From contig NZ_MSCV01000005.1 in the NCBI RefSeq assembly GCF_002005105.1, positions 62,001 through 126,000 of the forward strand: a DNA stretch of 64,000 nucleotides. The letters are read 5' to 3'. This document shows, one piece after another, positions 46,166 to 56,717 of this stretch (position 1 is the first letter of the stretch; each line of letters opens with the position of its first letter). The position numbers and the translations under genes are program-made. The DNA comes from Methylocaldum sp. 14B. GTDB lineage: Bacteria; Pseudomonadota; Gammaproteobacteria; Methylococcales; Methylococcaceae. The notes below the pieces were generated by a model, which made no database searches, was not told the origin of the DNA, and saw nothing but the letters and a program-made list of their open reading frames with translations.

Positions 46166-47788
46166 TTAAAGCCAGGCGCCGACGAGAAGGAGTACGCCCA
46201 AAGCGCCGGCTATTCCGGCGACGGTCAGCGAGGCGGCGGAGCCGGACAGGACGGCCGCGCTGATGACAAGGGCGCCGCCGGTGATTCCGGTCAGCGTGCG
46301 CCGCCGGTTCTGGGTGATTTCCCGATGGATCTGTTCGAGTTCCCGCGACTGGAAAGTCACCGTCAGCTTTCCGGTTGCCGCGTTTTCCAGCATCCGATGG
46401 ATCAGCATGGGCATCTCGGGCCAGCTTTCCGCCCATTCCGGAAGCTGCGACTGGATTTTTCTCAGGCCGGCTTTGGGTCCCATTTCGTCCTTGAACCAAC
46501 GTTCCAGAAATGGTTTGGCGGTCTGCCAAAGATCGAGGTCCGGATAGAGGTCGCGCCCGAGTCCTTCGATATTCAGCAGGGTTTTTTGGAGCAGCACCAG
46601 TTGCGGCTGCACTTCCATATCGAAGCGGCGGGCCACCTGGAACAGCCGCAATAACAAATGGCCGTAGGAGATGTCCTTTAACGGTTTTTCGAAGATCGGT
46701 TCGCTCACGGCGCGTACGGCGGACTCGAATTCCTCGACGCGGGTGGTTTTGGGAATCCATCCCGATTCGATATGCATCTCCGCGACACGGCGGTAGTCGC
46801 GGTTGAAAAAGGCCAGAAGATTTTCGGCGACGTAACGCTTGTCTTCCCGTGAAATGCTCCCAACGATGCCGAAGTCGACGGCAATGTACTGAGCGGGCGG
46901 CGTGACGAAGATATTGCCGGGGTGCATGTCGGCATGGAAGAAGCTGTCCCGCAGCACCTGCGTGAAGAAGATTTCCACTCCTCGTTCCGCCAGAAGCTTG
47001 AAATCGACGCCTTCGCGTTTCAAGGTTTCCACGTCGCCGACCGGAATGCCCGATATGCGTTCCATGACCAAGACCTGCCGCCGCGTGTACGGCCAATAGA
47101 CCTTGGGAATGTAAAGTATCTCGGAATCCTCGAAACGGCGCCGCATCTCGGCGGCATTGGCCGCTTCACGGACCAGATCGAGTTCGTCCAGAATGGTCTT
47201 TTCGAATTCGGCGACGACCTCGATCGGCCGAAGACGCTTGGCGTCGCTCCAGAAGCGCTGCGCGAGCCGAGCCAACTCGTACAGCAAGGCGATGTCCGAG
47301 CGGATCTGCTTTTCGATGCCGGGTCTAAGCACCTTGACCACTACATCCTGACCGTCGTGCAGCCGCGCGGCGTGTACCTGCGCCACCGAGGCCGAAGCGA
47401 GCGGCGTCTCTTCGAATTCGGCGAAAACCAGGCTGACCGGCTGTCCCAATGCCTGCTCGACGATGGCTTTGGCATCGCTGCCGGGGAAAGCCGGCACGCG
47501 GTCCTGAAGCTTGATCAATTCTTCGGCGATGTCGTCCGGCAGGAGATCCCGGCGGGTGGACAGGGTTTGGCCGAATTTGACGAAAATGGGACCCAAGTCT
47601 TCCAACGTTCGGCGGATCCGAACGCCGCGCGGTTCGTCTTTGGCGCCCAGCCAATAGTTCGGGGAAAGGGTGCCGACAAAGCGGATCGGCCGAAACAGGT
47701 GAGTGGCCAGCACCAATTCGTCCAGGCCGTGACGCACCAGCACGCGTTGAATGTGCAGCAAACGCCGGATCTGTTTCGGTCGAATCAC
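46166..47788 (-). CDS. ubiB: Ubiquinone biosynthesis kinase-like protein UbiB
   Basis: 540 residues; UbiB is an atypical protein-kinase-like ATPase needed for aerobic ubiquinone synthesis. The KxGQ motif is in [17 protein letters not shown]; the Ala-rich nucleotide loop [22 protein letters not shown] and [10 protein letters not shown] are all present. Two C-terminal membrane helices follow. The start is a GTG at 47788 with AGGAA upstream. It closes the ubiE-ubiJ-ubiB operon. Confidence 0.95.
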   Translation of the reverse strand: MIRPKQIRRLLHIQRVLVRHGLDELVLATHLFRPIRFVGTLSPNYWLGAKDEPRGVRIRRTLEDLGPIFVKFGQTLSTRRDLLPDDIAEELIKLQDRVPAFPGSDAKAIVEQALGQPVSLVFAEFEETPLASASVAQVHAARLHDGQDVVVKVLRPGIEKQIRSDIALLYELARLAQRFWSDAKRLRPIEVVAEFEKTILDELDLVREAANAAEMRRRFEDSEILYIPKVYWPYTRRQVLVMERISGIPVGDVETLKREGVDFKLLAERGVEIFFTQVLRDSFFHADMHPGNIFVTPPAQYIAVDFGIVGSISREDKRYVAENLLAFFNRDYRRVAEMHIESGWIPKTTRVEEFESAVRAVSEPIFEKPLKDISYGHLLLRLFQVARRFDMEVQPQLVLLQKTLLNIEGLGRDLYPDLDLWQTAKPFLERWFKDEMGPKAGLRKIQSQLPEWAESWPEMPMLIHRMLENAATGKLTVTFQSRELEQIHREITQNRRRTLTGITGGALVISAAVLSGSAASLTVAGIAGALGVLLLVGAWL

Positions 47789-47801
47789 GGGCGAGATGTT
47801 C

Positions 47802-48455
47802 CTAGGCAGCGGATTCGGAAGACGAGGAATCAGACGGCAGCGAGCACCGAAGCCGCTCTATCCGGGCTTTGAGGCGGTCGAAATCGGCGCGAAGCCGGTC
47901 GACTTCGGCGTAAAAGGCGTCAGCCTCGAATTGCGCCGGCAATTCCCGGCTTTCTTCCTGCCAATATTCAGCAAGATCGAGTCTTAAGGTGTTCAGGGAA
48001 TCTTTGGTCCAACCGAGCCCCGAGCGAACAAGGTCGAAGCAGGCGGAGGCGAAGGCTCGGCCGGTATATTGGGCAAGGTGGGCCTCCCAGTCGACGTCGA
48101 GCTTCTCGAACAGCGCCTGGAAGCGGCGCGCCGTGTCCATGTCGCCGTCGATTTCGATGTCGCCGGAGGAGAGGAGTTGCCTGGCCGGTTCGCCGAACCT
48201 GAGCTTGGCAAAGGCCGGAATCGAACCGGCCAGAGTAACGTCCGGTCGGCCGCCGAAATCGCCGAGAATTTGTACGTCCGAATCGGTCGGGCAGAAATAA
48301 ATCGACAGCTCGAACGGATGCAGTCGAAGCTCGATGACTTTGCCCGCGATCGGGGCCAGTAGTTCTCTGTTGCCTGAATCCAGGCTCAAATAGTGCGCGA
48401 CCGCACGCTCCAGCGCTTCGGCAAGAATACCGGCCAACACCGGATGACGAGCCAT
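47802..48455 (-). CDS. ubiJ: Ubiquinone biosynthesis accessory factor UbiJ (SCP2 domain)
   Basis: 217 residues. An N-terminal SCP2 lipid-binding domain ([32 protein letters not shown]) is followed by a C-terminal coiled coil ([20 protein letters not shown]). UbiJ scaffolds the soluble ubiquinone-synthesis complex. Position between ubiE and ubiB fixes the assignment. The ATG at 48455 and a GTG just before it are both possible starts. Confidence 0.9.
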   Translation of the reverse strand: MARHPVLAGILAEALERAVAHYLSLDSGNRELLAPIAGKVIELRLHPFELSIYFCPTDSDVQILGDFGGRPDVTLAGSIPAFAKLRFGEPARQLLSSGDIEIDGDMDTARRFQALFEKLDVDWEAHLAQYTGRAFASACFDLVRSGLGWTKDSLNTLRLDLAEYWQEESRELPAQFEADAFYAEVDRLRADFDRLKARIERLRCSLPSDSSSSESAA

Positions 48456-48460
48456 CACGG

Positions 48461-49210
48461 TCAGACCTTATAGCCCCGGTGGACGGCGACGACGCCGTGG
48501 GTCAGGTTGAAGTATTCACAACGTTCAAAACCGGCTTCGAGCATCAGCTGCTTGAGCTTTTCCTGGTTGGGATGCATCCGGATGGACTCGGCCAGATATT
48601 TGTAGCTTTCGGCATCGTTGGCAATGAATTTGCCGAGCATCGGCAGGACCTTGAACGAGTAGAGATCGTAGACCTTTTTGAACAGATCCCCCTGCGCTTC
48701 GGAGAATTCCAGGATGATCGCCCGCCCGCCCGGCTTCAAGACGCGGTGAATCGAGCGAAGCGCGACCTCCTTGTGGGTTACGTTGCGTAGACCGAACGCG
48801 ATGCAGACGCAATCGAAATAATTGTCCGGGAACGGCAGCTTTTCGGCGTCGATCTGCGCATAGCTGACGTTGTCGACCACGCCCTCGTCGATCAGCCGGT
48901 CGCGGCCGCGCTTCAACATCTCGGCATTGATGTCGGAAAGAACGACACGGCCGTTCGGACCGACCCGTTTCTGGAAGAGAGACGTCATGTCTCCGGTGCC
49001 GCCTGCAAGATCCAGAACCTTTTCGCCGGAGCGCACGTGGCTCAGCTGCAGGGCGATCCGTTTCCAAATCCGGTGAATACCCAAAGACATGAGATCGTTC
49101 ATGACGTCGTACTTGCCCGCGACCGAGTCGAATACGGCCTTGACCATTCTGGCCTTTTCGTTCGCGGGAACCTCACGGAAGCCGAAGTGGGTGGTTTTTT
49201 GATCGTTCAT
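48461..49210 (-). CDS. ubiE: Ubiquinone/menaquinone C-methyltransferase
   Basis: 249 residues. SAM motif I is [15 protein letters not shown]; the UbiE signature [17 protein letters not shown] near the N-terminus and [20 protein letters not shown] are present. It carries out the C-methylation step of ubiquinone synthesis. First of the three ubi genes in the operon, downstream of DUF971 and hslVU. Confidence 0.96.
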   Translation of the reverse strand: MNDQKTTHFGFREVPANEKARMVKAVFDSVAGKYDVMNDLMSLGIHRIWKRIALQLSHVRSGEKVLDLAGGTGDMTSLFQKRVGPNGRVVLSDINAEMLKRGRDRLIDEGVVDNVSYAQIDAEKLPFPDNYFDCVCIAFGLRNVTHKEVALRSIHRVLKPGGRAIILEFSEAQGDLFKKVYDLYSFKVLPMLGKFIANDAESYKYLAESIRMHPNQEKLKQLMLEAGFERCEYFNLTHGVVAVHRGYKV

Positions 49211-49315
49211 TCGTAAGTGGCCGGATGGTTTCTTGATGATCGCCTGGCGAGATATGTGTTGATCTTATACTTCAGCGTGGATCGGGACGTGATCTAAATC
49301 ACCTTCTCGGCGCCT

Positions 49316-49693
49316 TTATCGGCTCCGAAGCGCCTCGGTTCGACGTTCGTATCCCGCTTGCTCCAGTTTTTTCAAATACTCGTTCCAGAGTTCCGCCTGA
49401 TGCACGCCCAGATTGTACAGCATCTCCCAAGTGTAGATCCCGCTATCGTGGCCGTCGCTGAAGCTGGGGGCGATGGCGTAATTGCCCACCGGCCGGATCG
49501 CCGTGATGGTGACATCCTCTTTCCCGAGCTGGAGGACCTCCTGGCCCGGTCCGTGGCCACGAACCTCGGCGGACGGCGAATAAACCCGCAGGTATTCGCA
49601 GGGCAGTTCGAAGCGGGAACCGTCTTCAAACGCGATTTCGAGTACCCGCGATTTTTGATGGAGCTTGATCTCGGTGGGCAGGGGCGCAGCCAT
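49316..49693 (-). CDS. DUF971 / gamma-butyrobetaine hydroxylase-like N-terminal domain protein
   Basis: 125 residues: the family opening LPTEIKLHQKSRVLEIAF, the cell LRVYSPSAEVRGHG, and YAIAPSFSDGHDSGIYTWEML. This stand-alone domain is widely conserved between hslU and ubiE in gammaproteobacteria, but its function is not established; related domains can bind metal. The conserved position makes the call firm and suggests cotranscription with hslVU. Confidence 0.9.
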   Translation of the reverse strand: MAAPLPTEIKLHQKSRVLEIAFEDGSRFELPCEYLRVYSPSAEVRGHGPGQEVLQLGKEDVTITAIRPVGNYAIAPSFSDGHDSGIYTWEMLYNLGVHQAELWNEYLKKLEQAGYERRTEALRSR

Positions 49694-49707
49694 GGCGGGA
49701 CTGCCGG

Positions 49708-51033
49708 TTAAAGGATATAGCGGCTCAGGTCTTCGTCCTGGGCCAGCTCGGACAAATACCGGTCGACATACTGGGCGTCGATGACCACGGACTTTCCGGC
49801 ATGATCCGGCGCTTCGTAGGAGATCGTTTCCAGAAGCCTTTCCAATACGGTGTGCAGCCGTCGGGCGCCGATATTCTCGGTGCGCTCGTTCACTTCCCAG
49901 CTAATCTCGGCGATCCGGGCGATGCCGTCCTGAGTGAACTCCAGTTCGACGCCTTCGGTGGCGAGCAACGCGGCGTACTGTTCGGTCAAGGAACTGGCCG
50001 GTTCGGTCAGGATGCGGATGAAATCCTCCACGGTCAGTGCGTTCAGCTCCACCCGAATGGGCAATCGCCCCTGAAGCTCCGGAATGAGGTCGGAGGGCTT
50101 CGACAGATGGAATGCGCCGGAGGCGACGAACAGGATGTGATCGGTCCGGACCATGCCGTATTTGGTGCTCACGGTGGAACCTTCCACCAAGGGCAGCAGG
50201 TCGCGCTGCACGCCTTCGCGCGAAACATCCGGGCCTCCGTACTCGCCGCGCTTGCAGATCTTGTCGATCTCGTCGATGAATACGATGCCGTTTTGCTCCA
50301 CCGACTCTACGGCGCGCAACTTGATGTCCTCCTCGTTGATCATCTTGGCCGACTCTTCCTCGCGAAGGAGCTTGAGCGCATCCTTGACCCGCAACTTGCG
50401 AGTGCGCGTGCGTCCGGTGTGCAGGTTCTGGAACAGGCTCTGGAGCTGATTGCTCATTTCTTCCATGCCGGGCGGCGCCATGATTTCCACGCCGATCGGT
50501 GCGGCGCTGACTTCGATCTCGATTTCTTTTTCATCGAGTTCGCCGTTACGGAGCTTTTGCCGGAATTTCTGGCGTGTCGCCGATTCCGGGGCCTGTCCTT
50601 CTCCGCCCCAGCCCGAGCCGCCGGGCAGCAAAGCGTTCAAAATCCGTTCTTCGGCCGATTCTTCGGCATGGGTTCGTACCTTCGCCATCTCGGTTTGGCG
50701 CGTCATTTTTACCGCGGCATCGACTAGGTCGCGAACGATGGATTCCACATCGCGTCCGACGTAGCCGACCTCGGTGAACTTGGTCGCTTCCACCTTGATG
50801 AACGGCGCGTTGGCAAGCCGCGCGAGGCGGCGGGCGATTTCGGTCTTGCCGACGCCGGTCGGACCGATCATGAGGATATTCTTGGGCGTGATCTCTTCGC
50901 GGAGCGCGGGTTCGATTTGCATACGCCGCCAACGGTTGCGCAAGGCTATGGCGACCGCGCGTTTGGCGGCGGCTTGACCGACGATGTGTTTGTCCAATTC
51001 GTGGACGATTTCTCGGGGAGTCATGTGCGTCAT
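49708..51033 (-). CDS. hslU: ATP-dependent protease ATPase subunit HslU
   Basis: 441 residues of the AAA+ unfoldase that feeds HslV. Walker A is [17 protein letters not shown]; the Walker B region is [11 protein letters not shown]; the I-domain lies between about 110 and 240; the C-terminal tail [16 protein letters not shown] is the conserved tail that inserts into HslV. The ATG overlaps the hslV stop by 4 bases, a coupled operon. Confidence 0.97.
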   Translation of the reverse strand: MTHMTPREIVHELDKHIVGQAAAKRAVAIALRNRWRRMQIEPALREEITPKNILMIGPTGVGKTEIARRLARLANAPFIKVEATKFTEVGYVGRDVESIVRDLVDAAVKMTRQTEMAKVRTHAEESAEERILNALLPGGSGWGGEGQAPESATRQKFRQKLRNGELDEKEIEIEVSAAPIGVEIMAPPGMEEMSNQLQSLFQNLHTGRTRTRKLRVKDALKLLREEESAKMINEEDIKLRAVESVEQNGIVFIDEIDKICKRGEYGGPDVSREGVQRDLLPLVEGSTVSTKYGMVRTDHILFVASGAFHLSKPSDLIPELQGRLPIRVELNALTVEDFIRILTEPASSLTEQYAALLATEGVELEFTQDGIARIAEISWEVNERTENIGARRLHTVLERLLETISYEAPDHAGKSVVIDAQYVDRYLSELAQDEDLSRYIL

Positions 51034-51593
51034 GGGTGTTCGTGCAGTTCCCGTTGCATGTCCAGTTCTTCGATAACCAGATTGCGGTTGGTATAAATGC
51101 AGATATCGGCGGCAATTTGCAGCGACTTTTCGACGATGTCGACAGCGCCCAATTCGGTATTTTCCAACAGTGCGCGGGCGGCTGCCTGGGCGAAGGGCCC
51201 TCCGGACCCGATCGCGATGAGGCCGTTTTCCGGTTCGATGACGTCGCCGTTGCCGGAAATGATCAAGGATGCTTTCGAATCGGCGACGGCAAGCAAGGCT
51301 TCCAGCCGGCGCAGCATTCGGTCGGTGCGCCAGTCCTTCACCAATTCGACCGCCGCTTTGGTCAGGTTGCCGCGCTGCTTTTCCAATTGGCCTTCGAAGC
51401 GCTCGAATAAGGTGAACGCATCGGCGGTTGCGCCGGCAAAACCCGCGAGCACGCGGCCGTGATAGAGCCGGCGGACCTTGCGGGCATTACCTTTCATGAC
51501 GGTGTTGCCCATAGTCACCTGGCCGTCGCCGCCGATGACCACTTTGTCGCCGCGGCGGACGGACACGATGGTAGTGCCGTGAAACTGTTCCAC
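51030..51593 (-). CDS. hslV: ATP-dependent protease peptidase subunit HslV
   Basis: 187 residues with a GTG start. Removal of a six-residue propeptide MEQFHG exposes T7 as the catalytic N-terminal threonine (TTIVSVRR). [20 protein letters not shown] and the [14 protein letters not shown] segment are typical of this proteasome-like peptidase. First of the hslVU pair, read toward the ubi genes. Confidence 0.97.
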   Translation of the reverse strand: MEQFHGTTIVSVRRGDKVVIGGDGQVTMGNTVMKGNARKVRRLYHGRVLAGFAGATADAFTLFERFEGQLEKQRGNLTKAAVELVKDWRTDRMLRRLEALLAVADSKASLIISGNGDVIEPENGLIAIGSGGPFAQAAARALLENTELGAVDIVEKSLQIAADICIYTNRNLVIEELDMQRELHEHP

Positions 51594-51741
51594 AAAATTG
51601 CCTGCTTAGAGAAAACCGCCATTGTACACCATCCGGCTCGCCGCGGCCGCCGGCCGAAGCGGGCGCTCGGTTTTTTAGATTCTGCAAAGGATGGAATCGT
51701 GCGAGATAATGGCGAACTATTTTTTATTTTCAGCGACAGTT

Positions 51742-52941
51742 ATGAGCCAGTTACCTTCGATACGCCTCAAGAAAAATGAAGAACGACGCCTGCGCGGGGG
51801 CCATTCGTGGATTTTCAGCAACGAGGTGGATATCTCGGCGACGCCGCTCAAGATTTTCGGGGCGGGTGATTTGGCTATCGTGGAGAGTTCACGCGGGCAA
51901 GTCTTGGGCATCGCCTACGTCAACCCGGCGTCGCTGATATGCGCCCGTCTTTTGACTCGGGACGTGCACGCGGAGATCGATCAGGCCTTCTTTGAACAGC
52001 GCTTGAAGCGCGCCCTGCAATTACGAGAACGGGTGTTTTCCAAGCCTTTTTACCGGCTGGTATACGGCGAAAGCGACGGGATCCCCGGGGCGGTGGTCGA
52101 TCGTTTCGGCGATGTGTTCGTCATTCAGACGAATACGGCCGGCATGGAGAAGCTTCAGGAACCTCTGGCGGCTGCGATCGAGGCTTTGTTCGGCCCGAGC
52201 GCCATTGTCTTGAAAAACACGTCCAGCCTCAGAGCCTTGGAAGGACTCGAGACTTACACGCGCATCGTCAAAGGTGCTCTGGAGGAGGCAATCGAAATCG
52301 AAGAAAACGGCGCACGATTTCAGGTTGATCCGGTCGGCGGCCAAAAAACCGGCTGGTTTTTCGATCATCGCGAGAGCCGGGCCGTGTTGGCGAAGCTTTC
52401 ACGCGGTCTGCGCGTACTGGACCTTTTTTCATACAGCGGGGCGTGGGGCGTGCAGGCGGCGCTCGCCGGAGCGGGAAGGGTCGACTGCGTGGACGGCTCG
52501 GAGGCCGCTTTGGCCTTGGCGGCCGAGAATAGCCGGCTCAATGGTGTTATGGAGAAAATGCAGTTCGTCAAGGACGATGTGTTCGAATTTTTGAAGCGGG
52601 CAAGGGAGGAACGGCTGCGCTACGACGTGATCGTGCTCGACCCTCCGGCTCTGATCAAGCGCAAGAAAGATGTCGGTCAAGGCGTAGAAGCGTACCGGCG
52701 GCTGAATCAAGGCGCGATCCAGGTATTGGCTCCGGGCGGCATACTGGTATCCGCATCCTGTTCATTTCACTTGCAGCGGGAGACTCTGCACGATCTTTTG
52801 CGGGCGACGGCGAGAAGTTTGGATCGCCATCTGGTCTTCTTCGGACGCGGTGGACAGGCGCCCGATCATCCCGTGCATCCCGCGATTCCAGAGACCGAAT
52901 ATCTGAAAACCTTTTTCTGCCATATCGGCGAGAGCTTATGA
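51742..52941 (+). CDS. rlmI: Class I SAM-dependent rRNA methyltransferase (RlmI-like)
   Basis: 399 residues from the ATG at 51742; an earlier ATG at 51691 gives an unlikely leader. An N-terminal PUA domain (RLRGGHSWIFSNEV) precedes the EEHEE region and a Rossmann fold with VLDLFSYSGAWGVQAALAGA, DPPALIK and SASCSFHL, matching the RlmI/RlmK family that methylates 23S rRNA cytosine. It converges with the next gene, overlapping it by 6 bases. Exact target not provable here. Confidence 0.85.
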   Translation: MSQLPSIRLKKNEERRLRGGHSWIFSNEVDISATPLKIFGAGDLAIVESSRGQVLGIAYVNPASLICARLLTRDVHAEIDQAFFEQRLKRALQLRERVFSKPFYRLVYGESDGIPGAVVDRFGDVFVIQTNTAGMEKLQEPLAAAIEALFGPSAIVLKNTSSLRALEGLETYTRIVKGALEEAIEIEENGARFQVDPVGGQKTGWFFDHRESRAVLAKLSRGLRVLDLFSYSGAWGVQAALAGAGRVDCVDGSEAALALAAENSRLNGVMEKMQFVKDDVFEFLKRAREERLRYDVIVLDPPALIKRKKDVGQGVEAYRRLNQGAIQVLAPGGILVSASCSFHLQRETLHDLLRATARSLDRHLVFFGRGGQAPDHPVHPAIPETEYLKTFFCHIGESL

Positions 52942-55140
52942 ACCCTGCATCGGCGCGGAGGACATCGGGTTGGGCGGGATACGCTCGGGGGATGCCTGAC
53001 TGGTTTGCGTCAGCAAGCGGCTGAGGAATTTTCGGCCGGATGCCGTGCCGAATAGCCCGCCAAAGACAAGCGCCGTCAGCAACAACGTTATCACGAGGGT
53101 TACCGGGAATGTGACGGCGAATTCGAAGTGTAGTTTCTTCTTCTGATCCTCATTGCCCGCTTGCGCTGCGGACGCGGCGGATTCCATAACGGCCAGCCGG
53201 GTCCGGGCCGATTGAAGTGCCTCTCTGAGCTGGTTGCCTTCCTCCTCCATGTCACGCAGTCTGGCTTGCAGCGCCATCAGTTCGTCGCCATGCTGGCGGC
53301 GCACGGTGTCCAACTCGGGATTGTTTCGAGCTCCGGCATTTTTGGCATGTTCCGCCAAGAGGAGCTCATAATTTTCGCGCAAGGATAGTAGCGCGGCTTC
53401 TCGATCGCTTGCCAGTTCGCGAGCCTTTTCGAGTTCTGCCTTCAAAGAGTCGATCTCTCCCTTGGCCTTTAGCAATCGCTCTTCAGCCTGCTGATACTTT
53501 TCTGTGACGGATGCGACAGACGAAACAATATCGCCGGCTTTGGTCAACTGCTTTTCCAACGCATGGGTTCGAGAAACCGCTTCTGCGGCCGTGTTTTCGG
53601 ATGCCGCCAAACGCTCGGCGAGATCCCGTTCCCGTAAAAGACTTTCTTGTATTGTTGCTTCGAGTTCCCGCAGCCGGCGCTGCAATGCGGCCGACTGGTC
53701 TTCCGAATCCCGGCTTTTCTTCCGCTCAGAGGAGAGTAGCGCATCCAATGTCGGTGCATGGTCCATTGAAGAAATTGGACCGAGCGATTCGCTCTCCCGA
53801 GACGCTGGCTCCGCAAGCGGGGCAGTATCGAGAGTGGTTCGGGTTTCTTCCGAATCTTCGGTTCGGCCGCCTTCGTAGTCCGCCGTCTCATACAGACCGG
53901 ACAATAGCCCTTCTTGTCGAGTTGAATCCTGGGCGATGTCAGTGTCCATTTCGAATGTTGTCAAATCGGACTGCCCCGGCTGAGATGCCGAGTACGTTGG
54001 GGCGGTCGACGAGCGGGAGGGAGACCATTTTGTCGCTTCGACGACCAAGTGATCCCGTGGCACGTTGCCGATACCGCCGGCCAGCACGTGAGCCTCGAAG
54101 CCGTACCGAATTAGCAGGAAAGCGGAAGCCTCGCTGAGCCGTCCGTCTTCGCAAACCAAAAGGTATTTGCCTTGCCGGTTCAGGGTGGGAAGCATCACCC
54201 GCAGTGAAAAGAACGGAATATTAAGGCTTCCCGGCAAGCGGCCCTGCTCGTAGACATCCGGCGCTCGGACATCCAGCCATACCGCATCGCGACTGGCCAT
54301 TCTTTGGGCGGTTTCGAAGTCGACATGAGATATCACCGGTTCCTTAAGGAGCTTGATAAAACTGGCTTTGTCCAGTCTCAGCAAAATGCCGTCGGTCACC
54401 ATAGTGACCGTCACATTGCGCGGGTCTCCGGAAATGAGGGAATCCTCGCCGAAGGTATCGCTGATTTTTAGCGTGGCCAGCTTGATCTCTTTGGCGAGCC
54501 GCGACGGCTTGCGGGTTAGGGCGCAGCGTCCTTTCTTGATGATGTAATAAAAGTCGCCGGGGTCGCCTTGACGGCAAATGACATCGCCCGCTTTGACTTC
54601 AATTTCTTCGAGACTGCGAAGAATGGCCTGAATGTTCGCCGGAGACAGGCGCTGAAAGAGCGGCGACTTGAGCAGCGCTGTCATCCAGTCGCGCGTGGGT
54701 TCCTCCGGAATGTCGCTGACCTTGTACGTAGGCACGTCTCGGTTGAGTTCCTCCTGTTGGTTTATGATTTCCGGCTTGATCCTGACGTATCTGACGGTAT
54801 CGTTCGCAACAGCCGAAACTTTGCGCGGAATCTGGTGGGCCAGGGCAAATCGGGCCGTATCCGTGCCGCCACTGATCGAATCCATTTCGACTCCCCCTGC
54901 CTGCAGCGATATCGTGCCGCTCAACAGATACACGAACTCGTTCTTCGTTTCTCCTTGTCGAAAGAGAATAGAGCCTTTCGGTGCCTCATCGATTCGGATC
55001 TGTGAGCAGAGCTGCTCGAATCGGCTATCCGAGAGCGTATTCAGTGGAATCAGGCGGCGCAATTCCTGTGCATCAGAGGCGCTCAAGGCAGAGGGCATGT
55101 TCGTGTTACTAGAGTATTCGAGTTTGTGGACTTCGAGCAT
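52936..55140 (-). CDS. Two cyclic-nucleotide domains, rhodanese, coiled coil and membrane anchor
   Basis: 734 residues from the ATG at 55140 (GGAAACG upstream). Two cNMP-binding-like domains lie at about 35-130 and 160-270 (the second with GDVICRQGDPGDFYYIIKKG and FGEDSLISGDPRN). A rhodanese domain (about 275-370) follows with active-site C330 in LLVCEDGRLSEAS. A low-complexity linker leads to a long coiled coil (about 500-660), then a single helix (VTFPVTLVITLLLTALVFGG) near the C-terminus, so it is probably tail-anchored in the membrane. The role of such a protein is unknown; it could couple a nucleotide or redox cue to membrane organisation. Divergent from degQ. Confidence 0.75.
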   Translation of the reverse strand: MLEVHKLEYSSNTNMPSALSASDAQELRRLIPLNTLSDSRFEQLCSQIRIDEAPKGSILFRQGETKNEFVYLLSGTISLQAGGVEMDSISGGTDTARFALAHQIPRKVSAVANDTVRYVRIKPEIINQQEELNRDVPTYKVSDIPEEPTRDWMTALLKSPLFQRLSPANIQAILRSLEEIEVKAGDVICRQGDPGDFYYIIKKGRCALTRKPSRLAKEIKLATLKISDTFGEDSLISGDPRNVTVTMVTDGILLRLDKASFIKLLKEPVISHVDFETAQRMASRDAVWLDVRAPDVYEQGRLPGSLNIPFFSLRVMLPTLNRQGKYLLVCEDGRLSEASAFLLIRYGFEAHVLAGGIGNVPRDHLVVEATKWSPSRSSTAPTYSASQPGQSDLTTFEMDTDIAQDSTRQEGLLSGLYETADYEGGRTEDSEETRTTLDTAPLAEPASRESESLGPISSMDHAPTLDALLSSERKKSRDSEDQSAALQRRLRELEATIQESLLRERDLAERLAASENTAAEAVSRTHALEKQLTKAGDIVSSVASVTEKYQQAEERLLKAKGEIDSLKAELEKARELASDREAALLSLRENYELLLAEHAKNAGARNNPELDTVRRQHGDELMALQARLRDMEEEGNQLREALQSARTRLAVMESAASAAQAGNEDQKKKLHFEFAVTFPVTLVITLLLTALVFGGLFGTASGRKFLSRLLTQTSQASPERIPPNPMSSAPMQGS

Positions 55141-55300
55141 CGATCGTTTCCGGCATCCGAGCCGATAGCATTGTTGTTCGGTTTTCCCACGCTTCCATAT
55201 AATAGACCATCCCTCCGTAAGCACTTTGTGATGTCTATCAATTATCGTTGGCCAAGGATCCGGGCCATTCAATCTTCTTGAAACGACCGAGGTATAACGA

Positions 55301-56656
55301 ATGAGCGATAACCGTCGATTGCTTCCGCTTTTTTTGGCCGGCCTGCTGTTATTTCTGAACGCTGCGTATGCGGCCTGGCCGACCAGCGTGGATGGCCAAC
55401 CCCTGCCTAGCCTTTCGCCTATGCTGAAGAAGGCGACGCCGGCTGTGGTGAATATTTCGACGCGTACGCAGATTCAAGAAGCCGAGCATCCCTTGTTGCG
55501 CGATCCGTTTTTCCGCTATTTTTTCGATATCCCGAATCAACCCCGCCGCCGCGAAACCTCCAGCTTGGGCTCGGGCGTGATCGTCGATGCGCGACGCGGC
55601 TACATCCTCACCAACAATCACGTCATCGATAAAGCCGATGAGATCACGGTGACGCTTAATGACGGTCGTCATCTCAACGCAAAATTGATCGGGGCCGATC
55701 CGGAATCGGACATCGCCGTGATCAAGGTCGAGCCGCAGAACTTGAGTGAGCTTCCGATCGCCGATTCCAGTCGATTGCAGGTAGGCGATTTCGTCGTGGC
55801 CATCGGCAATCCGTTCGGATTGGGGCAAACGGTAACTTCCGGCATTATCAGCGCGCTCGGCCGTTCCGGGCTCGGTATCGAGGGCTATGAGGACTTCATT
55901 CAGACCGATGCCTCGATCAACCCCGGCAACTCGGGTGGCGCGCTCGTCAATCTGCGCGGAGAGCTGATCGGCATCAATACCGCCATCCTGGCGCCCAGCG
56001 GAGGCAATGTGGGTATCGGCTTTGCCATTCCCGCCAATATGGCGACCAGTATCATGACCGCCCTGATCGAGCATGGTGAAATTCGGCGCGGTTTGCTCGG
56101 CGTAACGGTTCAGGACTTGACCCCTGAATTGGCGCAAGCTTTTGGCCTTACCCAAACCCAAGGCGCCGTCATTACCGGCGTCCAGCCCGATTCCCCCGCT
56201 GCCAGGGCCAAGCTGGAGCCGGGCGACATCGTGCTGGCGATCAACGACCACCACGTGAGGAACAGCATGGACGTCCGAAACGCCATCGGTTTGCAGCAGA
56301 TCGGCGACAAAGTCTCGATCGAAGTTCTGCACAAAGGTGAAACCATGGTCCGTGAAGCGAAGATTGCCGAGCCCAAGATCACACGGGAGGAAGGCAAGAA
56401 AATCCATCCGAAGCTTTCCGGTACCTTGCTCGCCAATACCGAGCCGAACGAAGCGGTGCGAGGCGTGCGCGTGGAAAAGATCCATACCGCCTCCTATGCT
56501 TTCCAGGCCGGTTTGCGCCCCGGCGACGTCATCGTCATGGCCAATCGCCAGCCGGTGGGCAATCTGAAGGAGCTCAAGGCCGCCGCAAACGGCAGCGGCG
56601 AGTTGCTGCTCAATCTCCAACGGGGGAACGGCTCGTTCTTCTTGCTGCTGCGCTAA
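55301..56656 (+). CDS. degQ: Do-family periplasmic serine endoprotease (DegQ/DegP)
   Basis: 451 residues with a signal peptide ending AYAAWP. The trypsin-like triad is H107 (TNNHVID), D137 (ESDIAVIKV) and S211 (NPGNSGGAL). Two PDZ domains follow (ENGVIT-like QGAVITGVQPDSPA and GVRVEKIHTASYA). It degrades or refolds misfolded envelope proteins. The short linker between domains favours DegQ over DegP. GAGG lies before the ATG and a terminator follows. Confidence 0.93.
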   Translation: MSDNRRLLPLFLAGLLLFLNAAYAAWPTSVDGQPLPSLSPMLKKATPAVVNISTRTQIQEAEHPLLRDPFFRYFFDIPNQPRRRETSSLGSGVIVDARRGYILTNNHVIDKADEITVTLNDGRHLNAKLIGADPESDIAVIKVEPQNLSELPIADSSRLQVGDFVVAIGNPFGLGQTVTSGIISALGRSGLGIEGYEDFIQTDASINPGNSGGALVNLRGELIGINTAILAPSGGNVGIGFAIPANMATSIMTALIEHGEIRRGLLGVTVQDLTPELAQAFGLTQTQGAVITGVQPDSPAARAKLEPGDIVLAINDHHVRNSMDVRNAIGLQQIGDKVSIEVLHKGETMVREAKIAEPKITREEGKKIHPKLSGTLLANTEPNEAVRGVRVEKIHTASYAFQAGLRPGDVIVMANRQPVGNLKELKAAANGSGELLLNLQRGNGSFFLLLR

Positions 56657-56675
56657 TAAAGAATGCCGGCTGATT

Positions 56676-56702
56676 AAGGGGCTGTTTAACAGCCCCTTTT
56701 TG
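56676..56702 (+). terminator. Rho-independent terminator after degQ
   Basis: AAGGGGCTG pairs with CAGCCCCTT around a TTTAA loop, followed by a short T-run (CTTTTTG), 19 bases after the degQ stop. Confidence 0.9.
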
Positions 56703-56717
56703 TTGCGAGAGAGGTCT

